A stretch of DNA of 9,916 nt. Origin: Actinomycetes bacterium (lineage in GTDB: Bacteria; Actinomycetota; Acidimicrobiia; Acidimicrobiales; Palsa-688). The stretch covers positions 1-9,916 of the forward strand of contig JAJZWW010000092.1 in the NCBI GenBank assembly GCA_021846485.1. The letters run 5' to 3'. The first letter of the stretch is position 1; each line of letters begins with the position of its first letter. Below the pieces are notes generated by a model. It did not search any database and was not told where the DNA came from. It saw only the letters and a program-made list of their open reading frames with translations. Position numbers and translations under genes: made by a program. Shown in pieces: positions 1-5,224 of the stretch.

Positions 1-1189
1 GAGCCGACCGGGACGGGGGCGGGACGGGCCCGCGCGGGGAGGCGACCGGCGGCGCGGCCCCGAGGCGGGCCAGCCGCTCCTCCAGGCGCTCCACCCGGCG
101 GGCGAGGCCCTCGGGGGACGCGTCGGCCGCCGGGTCGGCGAGCTGCACCAGGGCCACCTCGAGGGTCACCCGGGGCTCGACCGACTCGCGCAGGTCGGCC
201 GCTGCCCGGCCGAGGACCTCGAGGGCTCTCACCATCCCGGCCCGCCCGAGGCTCCCCGCCTGCCTGGCGGCTTCGGCCGCCGCGTCGTCGGCGAGGAGGA
301 CCAGGCTCGGGGCCTCCTGGGCGAGGAAGCCGTTGCGCAGGTGCTCGACCAGGTCCACCGCCAGGCGGCGGGGGTCCCTCCCGGCGGCCACCGCCTCCGC
401 CACGGCGACCAGCACCCGCCCGGGGTCGTGGTCCGCCAGGGCGTCCACGATGTCGGAGACCGCCTCGGCCTCGTCGTCGACCTCCCCCAGCGCGGCCACC
501 TGGTCGAGCACCGACAGGGCGTCGCGCGCCGAGCCGTGACCCCGGCGGACCACCAGGTCGATGGCCTCGGGAGCCACCCCCAGGGCCGCGGCCTCGTTGA
601 CTTCTCGCAGCAGACCAGCGAGGATCTCCGAGCCGAGCAAGCGGAACTCGAAGTGCTGGGTCCTGCTGCGGATCGTCTGGAGGACTTTCTGCGGATCGGT
701 TGTAGCCAGCACGAACACCACGTGGGGAGGAGGCTCCTCCAGGGTCTTCAGCAGGGCGCTGGCGGCCACCGGGGTCAGCTGGTGGACCTCGTCGACGATG
801 TAGACCTTCCAGCGCCCCGGGATACCGAGGGCCACCCGCGACAGCAGGTCGCGCATCTCGTCGATCCCCCGGTTGGAGGCGGCGTCGAGCTCCTGGACGT
901 CGAGCGAGGACCCCTGGCGGATGGCGACGCACGAATCGCAGGTGCCGTCCGGCTCGCCGTCTTCGGGATGGGCGCAGTTGAGCGCCATCGCAAGGATCCG
1001 GGCGGTGGAGGTCTTGCCCGTCCCCCGCGGCCCGCTGAACAGGTAGGCGTGGGCGACCCGCCCCTCGCGCACCGCGTTGCGCAGCGCCCGGCTGACGTGC
1101 TCCTGGCCACGCACGTCCTCGAAGCGCTGGGGCCGGTACCTGCGGTAGAGGGACTGGTAGGGCGCTCCGCCGCCCGCGGCGTCAGTCAC
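1..1189 (-). CDS. dnaX: DNA polymerase III gamma/tau subunit, N-terminal part (runs off the window)
   Basis: Clamp-loader ATPase subunit that loads the sliding clamp in the replisome. The minus strand is open from a GTG at 1189 to the window edge, giving 396 residues of the N-terminus; the tau-type C-terminus lies outside. Visible motifs are Walker A GPRGTGKT (residues 53-60), Walker B VYIVDE (129-134), sensor-1 TTD (163-165) and the arginine-finger segment SRT (175-177), where many bacteria have SRC; SRT also occurs in actinobacteria. The zinc module keeps Cys72, Cys84 and Cys87, but residue 81, usually Cys in a PCG context, is Asp. The domain III collar follows (SARDALSVLDQV), then a charged linker rich in R, E, A and P. 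A purine-rich AGGGTGGGAGG lies directly before the GTG, so the exact start is likely but not certain. The gene lies immediately downstream of ffs on the same strand. Identification is secure. Confidence 0.96.
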   Translation of the reverse strand, partial: MTDAAGGGAPYQSLYRRYRPQRFEDVRGQEHVSRALRNAVREGRVAHAYLFSGPRGTGKTSTARILAMALNCAHPEDGEPDGTCDSCVAIRQGSSLDVQELDAASNRGIDEMRDLLSRVALGIPGRWKVYIVDEVHQLTPVAASALLKTLEEPPPHVVFVLATTDPQKVLQTIRSRTQHFEFRLLGSEILAGLLREVNEAAALGVAPEAIDLVVRRGHGSARDALSVLDQVAALGEVDDEAEAVSDIVDALADHDPGRVLVAVAEAVAAGRDPRRLAVDLVEHLRNGFLAQEAPSLVLLADDAAAEAARQAGSLGRAGMVRALEVLGRAAADLRESVEPRVTLEVALVQLADPAADASPEGLARRVERLEERLARLGAAPPVASPRGPVPPPSRSA

Positions 1190-1239
1190 CCTCCCACCCT
1201 AAGGGTCCGCCGGAGGTCAAGTCGAGCGCAGGCCGGCCC

Positions 1240-1378
1240 GCACGCTGGAGCCCGGCGCGGCGGTCAGGCGATCTGCGGCACACGAAGCGGTCCGCTGAGG
1301 GCTGCTGCCGTCAGGCCCTGACCCGGTTCACGGTGCGACGTTGCGCAGGACCCGACCGCCGCGCCCGGCTCCAGGTGC
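1240..1378 (-). ncRNA. ffs: Signal recognition particle RNA, small bacterial (4.5S) type
   Basis: RNA scaffold of the signal recognition particle; it binds Ffh and targets membrane and secreted proteins. On the minus strand the conserved domain IV core lies at 1300-1323: GGTCAGG, then GCC-TGAC-GGC, then AGCAGCC. The tetraloop is TGAC, which fits the known URRC alternative to GGAA. Long complementary flanks confirm it: the 5' arm CTGGAGCC plus GCGCGGCGGTC (starting at 1374) pairs with GACCGCCGCGC plus GGCTCCAG (ending at 1245), and GCAC/GTGC extends the stem by four pairs around a one-base bulge. The ends are set by this helix and are approximate. It sits about 50 bases upstream of dnaX, a neighbourhood common in actinobacteria, and is divergent from tRNA-Ser, with only about 33 bp between the two RNA genes. 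Confidence 0.9.
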
Positions 1379-1411
1379 CGGAGCCCACGATAGTCTGTCC
1401 GCCGGCAACCC

Positions 1412-1496
1412 GGAGGGGTGCGAGAGCGGCCGAATCGGCACGACTGGAAATCGTGTGTCCTTCACGGGACCGTGGGTTCAAATCCCACCCTCTCCG
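1412..1496 (+). tRNA. tRNA-Ser (anticodon GGA)
   Basis: Class II tRNA with a complete cloverleaf. The acceptor GGAGGGG (1412-1418) pairs with CCTCTCC (1489-1495), with one G-T pair, and the discriminator is G at 1496. The anticodon stem CACGA/TCGTG encloses the loop CTGGAAA, with anticodon GGA at 1446-1448 reading UCC/UCU serine codons. A long variable arm (about 1456-1471) and the T-arm GTGGG-TTCAAAT-CCCAC follow. No CCA is encoded. The 3' part, from the anticodon onward, is repeated exactly at 2148-2201, so this gene appears to be the target of a site-specific integration. A TANNNT-like TAGTCT at 1391-1396 could be its -10 element (weak). Confidence 0.96.
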
Positions 1497-1499
1497 CTG
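1446..1499. repeat. 54-bp direct repeat, left copy (candidate attL core in tRNA-Ser)
   Basis: Bases 1446-1499 are identical to 2148-2201, an offset of 702. The identity starts at the first anticodon base and ends three bases past the tRNA discriminator; upstream of 1446 and downstream of 1499 the two loci diverge. Tyrosine integrases often use the anticodon-loop-to-3'-end part of a tRNA gene as core site, and integration duplicates that segment. The left copy is part of the intact tRNA gene. Confidence 0.85.
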
Positions 1500-1708
1500 A
1501 CAAGGCGCTGGTCACAGCGTCGCTTGGCGAGTTCTCGCTTGTCCCCGACCCGGAGCGGGCCGCCCGCCGGGACGGTGACGTGATGCTCGCCGCCGGTGCT
1601 CGTCACCAGTCGAAGGTGGCTCCCGGTCTGGCGGGCCACCTCGTAGCCGCAGTGGCGGCCGAGCAGCGCAGCGAGTTCCCGCCCGTTGAGATCCCGGGGG
1701 AGCCTCAC
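1478..1708 (-). CDS. hicA: HicA-family mRNA interferase toxin, C-terminus probably disrupted
   Basis: HicA toxins are small double-stranded-RNA-binding-fold ribonucleases that cleave mRNA and are held inactive by HicB. This 76-residue frame starts at GTG 1708, overlapping the hicB stop as GTGA, so translation is coupled. It shows the family order: LPRDLNGRELAALL (residues 3-16), GYEVARQTGSHLRL with the catalytic-type His31, then EHHVTVP and PLRVG. Normally PLRVGT is followed by an IL..VA helix. Here the frame changes after PLRVG at a run of four G and runs on as DKRELAKRRCDQ, then terminates on the antisense of the tRNA-Ser 3' end (SGEGGI). The last roughly 20 residues are therefore not native HicA. 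Dropping one G would restore PLRVGT but no recognisable helix after it. The family call is good; whether it is active is doubtful. Confidence 0.75.
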   Translation of the reverse strand: MRLPRDLNGRELAALLGRHCGYEVARQTGSHLRLVTSTGGEHHVTVPAGGPLRVGDKRELAKRRCDQRLVSGEGGI

Positions 1709-1917
1709 ATCGCGAGCAGCTCATCGCGCACCACGTGCAGCCGGACGACCTGGGGGCGGTCCCCCTCCCCGAAGTGGCAGGCGACGGCGTCGCGCACCAT
1801 CTCGCGGAGCTCAGCCAGGTCGTCGGCCTCGGTGAAGATCGCTTCCCCGAGCGATCGGGCGATATAGCCGCCCTCGGGAGCTTCCTCCACGATGAACATC
1901 AGCTCCGAACCCGACAC
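1705..1917 (-). CDS. hicB: HicB-like antitoxin
   Basis: Predicted 70-residue partner and neutraliser of the adjacent HicA. The sequence has the partial RNase-H-like HicB fold signature: ELMFIVEEAPEGGYIAR, then the SLGEAIFTEADDLAELREMVRDAVACHF segment, then a short basic end. Proteins of this type are often mislabelled as a 2-oxoisovalerate dehydrogenase subunit in databases. The start at GTG 1917 gives the SELMF lead-in usual for the family; an internal ATG at 1899 with GGAG three bases upstream is an alternative that would shorten it by six residues. It is first in a hicB-hicA operon, stop and start overlapping as GTGA. The pair lies wholly inside the interval bounded by the 54-bp repeats, so it is probably cargo of the integrated relic. 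Confidence 0.82.
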   Translation of the reverse strand: MSGSELMFIVEEAPEGGYIARSLGEAIFTEADDLAELREMVRDAVACHFGEGDRPQVVRLHVVRDELLAM

Positions 1918-2019
1918 GAACCAAGGTTACGCCCCCCGGCCGGGCCGAAGGCGGGCGCCACGCTCGCGGGCGGAGTTCGCCACGTTCCGTGGCCGTCACG
2001 GAGGCGTCCGGGGGCAACT

Positions 2020-2063
2020 TTGACCACCAAGTTGACCACCAACGGGCCGGGTTCTGGTGGTCA
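2020..2063. repeat. Triple TGACCACCA motif (two direct, one inverted)
   Basis: TTGACCACCAA occurs at 2020-2030 and again at 2032-2042 (12-bp period), and the inverse TGGTGGTCA occurs at 2055-2063. The cluster lies 85-130 bp inside the right-hand copy of the tRNA repeat, a position where integrase arm-binding sites or the end of an integrase gene could sit. No integrase reading frame survives. The motifs are plain in the sequence; the role is inference. The rest of 1918-2147 shows no gene. Confidence 0.5.
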
Positions 2064-2114
2064 GCGGTGAACAGCAGCGTACGTCGGACCTCGCTTACCT
2101 GCACCTTTGGTCGG

Positions 2115-2675
2115 CTACGAACGCTCACGGACCCTTCTCACGAGACGGGAAATCGTGTGTCCTTCACGGGACCGTGGGTTCAAATCCCACCCTCTCCGCT
2201 GCAGAGCTGCCGGCGGGCGCCGTGCCGGTGAGGCTTCGACCTCCCGGCGCTGCGTCGCCGGCCGCCGGTTGACCGCCGAGTCGGAGGCGGGCGCTCCGGC
2301 GCCAGCCCATGTCGATCGCGGGGCAAGCGAGGTAGCCGGCCGAGACGACGGAAGCTGGCGACCGCAGGTGCCCGACGACGGCCGGTCCGCCTCGGTGCTG
2401 TTGAGGGCGCCGTCAGGCCCAGGCGCGTGGGGGAGGCGGGCACCCTCTGCGGCGGCTTCCAACGCCAGGTCGGCCCTGACTCGGGCGGTGAGCTCGGGCA
2501 GATCGAGCTCCCAGTCTGGCTCGAGCCTCGGGTCGGCGGCCGAGGAGCGGGCCCAGCGCCGCGCCGGCGTGGGCCGATAGCGAGCGACTTCGCCCCGGGA
2601 CCGGGCCAGCTCGGAGCGCAGGTCCTCGACCTGGGCAGCCAGGCGGGCAACCTCGGCATCTGGAGCGCCCACCAT
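2115..2675 (-). CDS. Doubtful hypothetical protein with a short coiled-coil N-terminus
   Basis: I do not recognise this frame. From ATG 2675 it reads MVGAPDAEVARLAAQVEDLR, followed by a second heptad-like segment (SELARSRGEVARYR) and an acidic/leucine stretch (LEPDWELDLPELTARVRADLALEAAAEG). For about 75 codons the third positions are strongly G/C and the composition looks coding. Beyond about 2430 it turns into a Ser/Arg/Pro-rich stretch that looks non-coding and then runs through the antisense of the tRNA-Ser fragment (WDLNPRSREGHTIS). A real gene, if present, is probably a fragment whose true end was lost when the right repeat was placed here. GTG 2702 is an alternative start with GAGGG upstream. 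The ribosome site before 2675 is weak. Confidence 0.28.
   Translation of the reverse strand: MVGAPDAEVARLAAQVEDLRSELARSRGEVARYRPTPARRWARSSAADPRLEPDWELDLPELTARVRADLALEAAAEGARLPHAPGPDGALNSTEADRPSSGTCGRQLPSSRPATSLAPRSTWAGAGAPASDSAVNRRPATQRREVEASPARRPPAALQRRGWDLNPRSREGHTISRLVRRVRERS
2148..2201. repeat. 54-bp direct repeat, right copy (candidate attR; tRNA-Ser 3' fragment)
   Basis: Exact copy of 1446-1499, from the anticodon GGA through the 3' end of tRNA-Ser. It lacks the acceptor 5' strand, D-arm and 5' anticodon stem, so it cannot form a tRNA. It marks the right edge of the 702-bp unit that holds hicBA. Confidence 0.85.
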
Positions 2676-2774
2676 CCGCTTCGCCGTACCGGCCGCGACC
2701 ACTAGGTCCAACCCTCGGCGCCCGGCGACGATCCCAGTGGCGCATCGCCGAGCGGGACTCGCTGAAGCAGCCAG

Positions 2775-2795
2775 ATGGTGCCACAATGGCACCAT
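2775..2795. promoter_or_regulatory. Perfect inverted repeat on the vapB start: candidate VapB operator
   Basis: Arms ATGGTGCCA (2775-2783) and TGGCACCAT (2787-2795) are perfect complements around the spacer CAA; the right arm enters the vapB ATG (2794-2796). Ribbon-helix-helix antitoxins repress their own operon through such palindromes. CACAAT at 2782-2787 inside the repeat is a plausible -10 box that would place the transcript start at or next to the ATG, giving a leaderless message; no good -35 is seen. Confidence 0.7.
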
Positions 2796-3024
2796 GAAGC
2801 GCATGAACCTGCGGGAGGTGCCCGACGATGTGTACAGGGCGCTCACGAGCGCCGCGGAGGCCAACAGGCAGTCGTTGTCCGCGTTCGTTGTCGATCGCTT
2901 GACCGAGGCGGCTGAGGTCACCCGCCTGAGGGACTACGTGTCCACCTACCCCGAACCACGAGGAAGCGGGGTGACCCTGGAAGAGGCGACCTCGGCTGTC
3001 CGGGAGGTGCGCGAAGCGTCGTGA
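2794..3024 (+). CDS. vapB: VapB-type antitoxin (ribbon-helix-helix)
   Basis: Antitoxin of 76 residues that binds VapC and probably the operator overlapping its start. The N-terminus has a ribbon-helix-helix pattern: a strand MKRMNLREVP (residues 1-10), helix DDVYRALTSAAEANR, a turn with QSLSAF, and a second helix VVDRLTEAA. The C-terminal part, with YVSTYPEPRGSGVTLEEATSAV, should wrap the toxin. I chose ATG 2794 because it abuts the palindrome; ATG 2803 is the only close alternative, and neither has a Shine-Dalgarno, which fits a leaderless transcript. Its TGA (3022-3024) overlaps the vapC GTG (3021) in the GTGA arrangement of coupled translation. The shape resembles FitA/VapB antitoxins; the identification is supported mostly by the partner. 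Confidence 0.85.
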   Translation: MKRMNLREVPDDVYRALTSAAEANRQSLSAFVVDRLTEAAEVTRLRDYVSTYPEPRGSGVTLEEATSAVREVREAS

Positions 3025-3419
3025 GCCTGGCCGTGGTGGACGCGTCGGTGCTGACCGTCTTCTACGCCGCTGACGACCCGCGCCGAGGCGCGGTCGTGGC
3101 GCGCCTCGGCGTCGGCGACACCTTGGTCGCTCCCGCTCACCTCGATGCCGAGGTCGTCTCCGCGCTACGAGGTCTAGCGCTCCGCCACCCCCCGCTGCGC
3201 GAGATAGTGCCCGCTGCTCTTCGACACCTCGGCAGCTTCCCCATCCGACGTCTGCCGTTGGCACCCTTGCTGGAGCGCATGTGGGAGCTGCATGACAACG
3301 TCACCCCCTACGACGCCGCCTACATCGCCATCGCTGAACGACTCGGCGCCCCACTGATCACTTGCGACGGCAAGCTCGGTGCTGCCAGCCCGTCCTGCAG
3401 GTTCGAGCTGATCACCTGA
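3021..3419 (+). CDS. vapC: VapC toxin, PIN-domain ribonuclease
   Basis: Predicted Mg-dependent PIN-domain endoribonuclease; VapC toxins usually cut tRNA or rRNA and are blocked by VapB. At 132 residues it has the normal length. The acidic active-site set is complete: Asp7 (VVDASV), Glu44 (LDAEVVSAL), Asp98 (TPYDAAYIAIAE) and Asp116 (LITCDGKLG). It starts at GTG 3021, overlapping the vapB stop; GGGAGG at 3002-3007 lies some 13 bases upstream, so coupling is the likelier route of initiation. All key residues are present, so it is probably active. The RNA target cannot be read from the sequence. Confidence 0.93.
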   Translation: MSLAVVDASVLTVFYAADDPRRGAVVARLGVGDTLVAPAHLDAEVVSALRGLALRHPPLREIVPAALRHLGSFPIRRLPLAPLLERMWELHDNVTPYDAAYIAIAERLGAPLITCDGKLGAASPSCRFELIT

Positions 3420-3670
3420 CACCCGTCGCCGGAAGGGTACCGGTCTGCGGGATTGAGATCCCAGGACAGGTTGTCAGCCAGCGCAGCTCGACAGGGACAT
3501 CCCCGGCTTGGTGGTGAGATCTCTCCCATATGCACCGACAGCGCCGTTCGCGGTCATCGAGTTCGGCCTGCCGGCCGCGGTCGTAGGTGCGCTCGGTGGC
3601 CTCGCCGCCCTCTCTGTCAGCATGGCTCGGGCCCCGAGCCCCAGGTCTCCTCGGAGACGGTACCCTTGGA

Positions 3671-3690
3671 GGATGTCCAACTTGACATCC
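3671..3690. promoter_or_regulatory. Inverted repeat over the mazE ribosome site and start codon
   Basis: GGATGTC (3671-3677) and GACATCC (3684-3690) are perfect 7-bp inverted arms with six bases between. They cover the last two bases of the TTGGAGG ribosome site, the ATG at 3673 and the next codons. This could be the MazEF operator, or in RNA a hairpin that masks initiation. TACCCT at 3661-3666 is a possible -10 box just upstream. Confidence 0.5.
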
Positions 3691-3924
3691 CTGAAGGTCC
3701 CCCTCGAGGTGCGTGACCGCTTCGCTACCGCGGCCAAGGCCCGCGGGTTGACCGTGCGGGCGTTGCTCGATCAACTGTCCCAGGAAGTAGCCGACGCGAC
3801 GTTGATGGAACTGGCCGCTCGGCAGATGTCCCAACTGCACGAGACGGACCCGGGCGCCTGGGACGACTACCTCGCCGAGGGGCGCCGTTGGGAAGAAGCA
3901 ACGATCGAGCCCCTTGATGCCTGA
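3673..3924 (+). CDS. mazE: MazE-like antitoxin
   Basis: Antitoxin of 83 residues for the overlapping MazF. Residues 3-40 (NLTSLKVPLEVRDRF, then AATAAKARGLTVRALLDQL-type helices) look like a ribbon-helix-helix DNA-binding domain. The acidic, Trp-containing tail (DPGAWDDYLAEGRRWEE) is typical of the part that occupies the toxin's RNA groove. I chose ATG 3673 because TTGGAGG ends directly before it; the frame is open back to 3508, but that stretch is unlike the family and is left out. The gene ends at 3924, eight bases inside mazF. I see no gene in the 253-bp gap before it (3420-3672), only the two inverted repeats listed. Confidence 0.8.
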   Translation: MSNLTSLKVPLEVRDRFATAAKARGLTVRALLDQLSQEVADATLMELAARQMSQLHETDPGAWDDYLAEGRRWEEATIEPLDA

Positions 3925-4246
3925 GCGCGGCGAGGTCTGGCTCGCTGCGCTCGACCCGGTGGGCCCGGGCGAACAGGGCGGCACACGGCCGGTCCTCGTG
4001 GTGTCGACGAACGCCTTCAACGCCTGGCCGGTCGGTCTCGTGATCGTCGTGCCAATCACCACGCGCGACCACGGGTTCGCTCACCACGTCGGTGTCGCCG
4101 GAGGTGGGCTCGATCGGCCTTCGTTCGCGATGCCCGAATACGTGCGCTCAGTCGCACAGCGGCGGCTGCAACGCCCCCTCGGCGCCGCTGAGCACTCCAC
4201 CCTCACCGCTGTCGACGACTGGCTCCGTCGCCTCACTGGCCTGTAA
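3917..4246 (+). CDS. mazF: MazF-family endoribonuclease toxin
   Basis: Sequence-specific mRNA/rRNA interferase of 109 residues with the full family pattern: RGEVWLAALDP (4-14), GPGEQGGTRPVLVVSTN with Arg24, and VVPIT with Thr48, equivalent to the catalytic Arg25/Thr48 pair of Bacillus MazF. It continues with RPSFAMPEYVRSVAQRRLQRPLG (the E-x-VRSV segment) and a C-terminal helix. It starts at ATG 3917 within the end of mazE (8-bp overlap), so translation is coupled; TTG 3914 would add one residue. No truncation is seen, so the toxin is probably active. Confidence 0.93.
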   Translation: MPERGEVWLAALDPVGPGEQGGTRPVLVVSTNAFNAWPVGLVIVVPITTRDHGFAHHVGVAGGGLDRPSFAMPEYVRSVAQRRLQRPLGAAEHSTLTAVDDWLRRLTGL

Positions 4247-4452
4247 GAACCGAAGAAAGACGTCGAGGCCGCCCTGCGGGTAACAGAAGCCGCGAGGTGG
4301 ACGATCGAGGACATCCACCATGGCCATCGATGGGGCGTCGCACGCTCTCCGCCGAGGAGCACACGGCCACCGTGTGGTCGACGCCCCGTGATCCGGTTAT
4401 CCTGGGGAAGCGGATACGCGAGCAAGTCTGCAGAGTGGAAGCCCTCGGGAGG
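4247..4452 (+). pseudogene. Frameshifted remnant of a small HicA-like / toxin-associated protein
   Basis: Directly after the mazF stop, frame 4247 reads EPKKDVEAALRVTEAARWTI and EDIHHGHRWGVARS, then turns to nonsense. The neighbouring frame (same frame as 4297) continues with EEHTATVWSTPRDP, VILGKRIREQV and CRVEALG. Joined near 4350-4358, the two halves recall a family of small proteins that begin KK-DVE-AL, carry a GH-WG motif and end in WSTP--P--(H/G)-K-IR; I recall these as neighbours of toxin-antitoxin genes, from memory only. There is no start codon in the first frame and a frameshift in the middle, so it is probably dead. Confidence 0.5.
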
Positions 4453-4539
4453 GTTGTGGCGCTTCGTCACAGCAGGATCCTCGCGCCAGGCTGTGACACC
4501 TCAGTGAAGACCTGCGCATCTGCGGGCTCGGCCTTGTGA

Positions 4540-4875
4540 TCGACGGCGCCGTCTCCCTCGTCTCCCACCCGTACCCGGGGAGCCGCCCTGACGTCACCCA
4601 GTTCGGCGCCATGGCGGGCGAGGCTCACCGAGGAGCTGGGCAAGCTGTGGGGCCGCCTCGTCGGCCGCCACAGGCTCCCGGCCGAGCCGTTCGCTGCTTT
4701 CCTCGCGGCCGTCGCCGAGGGCGACGGCGACGCCGGCCTGCGCTCCGGGGTGTCCACTCCCGGCGACCTGCGCCGGTTGCCCCCCGCGCTGCTCGCCGAC
4801 CGGCCGGGGCTCGCCCGCCGGGCACTCCGGCCGAGCTGGAGGTCGACGGCCGGTGACCCCGGAGGGGGACGGTGA
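4540..4875 (+). pseudogene. Unidentified coding remnant without a start codon
   Basis: From 4540 to the TGA at 4873-4875 the frame is open with strongly G/C third positions, but it has no ATG, GTG or TTG before an internal GTG. The best stretch reads ARLTEELGKLWGRLVGRHRL (from about 4618), then PAEPFAAFLAAVAEGDGDAG, then a Leu/Arg/Pro-rich end. It looks like the helical C-terminal part of a lost gene; I do not recognise the family. It lies in the zone between the toxin-antitoxin genes and the convergent exporter gene. Chance open frames are common at this G+C, so this is tentative. Confidence 0.3.
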
Positions 4876-4912
4876 AGCCCAGGTCGACGACTCCACCAGG
4901 TCGACGCCACCC

Positions 4913-4929
4913 AGGGTCCTGAGGACCCT
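4913..4929. terminator. Short hairpin in the convergent gap
   Basis: AGGGTCC (4913-4919) and GGACCCT (4923-4929) form a 7-bp stem with a three-base loop between the plus-strand remnants and the end of the minus-strand exporter. There is no T-run on either strand, so a factor-independent terminator is only a possibility. A second 5-bp stem, CGGCC/GGCCG, sits at 4985-4997. I see no gene in 4930-5040. Confidence 0.25.
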
Positions 4930-5047
4930 TCCGGCAGTTACTTGGACGGCGTCACCAACTTCGGCCGTGTCGGCACACAATTCCCGGCCTTCGGCCGTCC
5001 TAGTAGTTGCCGCTCGGATCCTGAGCCGGGCTGCTGTCGCAGAGCTA

Positions 5048-5224
5048 CCTCCCTTCACCCGGGTCTCGGGAGAACCCCTGCGGAGCTGCGGCCGGGTGGT
5101 CGGCCCGCCGGGCGTAGGTGTCGAGGTCGATGACCGGGTCGAGCTCGATCCCCTCGCCGTCTCCCGGGGCGCCCTGCCCCCCCGGTGTCGTCGCCTGGTC
5201 ACCGGCGCGCCGACCCTCCGGCGG
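5048..5224 (-). other. In-frame open extension after the exporter's amber stop
   Basis: Beyond the TAG at 5225-5227 the same minus-strand frame stays open for 59 codons to TAG 5045-5047. It reads PPEGRRAGDQATTPGGQGAP, then GDGEGIELDPVIDLDTYARR, then ADHPAAAPQGFSRDPGEGR. Third positions are G/C rich and the acidic GIELDPVIDLDTYARRADHP stretch looks like a genuine protein tail. Either the stop is recent and cut off the exporter's original C-terminus, or this is the remnant of another gene end. There is no own start with a ribosome site. Confidence 0.4.

Noticed and set aside
341..1321. Long plus-strand reading frame opposite dnaX
   Set aside because: It is antisense to dnaX, which has all clamp-loader motifs; long shadow frames are expected at this G+C.
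2148..2201. A second tRNA-Ser gene
   Set aside because: Only the 3' part from the anticodon is present; there is no acceptor 5' strand, D-arm or 5' anticodon stem.
2676..2921. Upstream extension of the minus-strand coiled-coil frame
   Set aside because: Beyond 2794 it is antisense to vapB, and the composition does not look coding.
3449..3462. Hairpin GGGAT-TGAG-ATCCC after vapC as a terminator
   Set aside because: The stem is only five pairs and no T-run follows; too weak to call.
3508..3672. Upstream extension of MazE by 55 residues
   Set aside because: The extra stretch is unlike MazE, and a strong TTGGAGG lies directly before the ATG at 3673.
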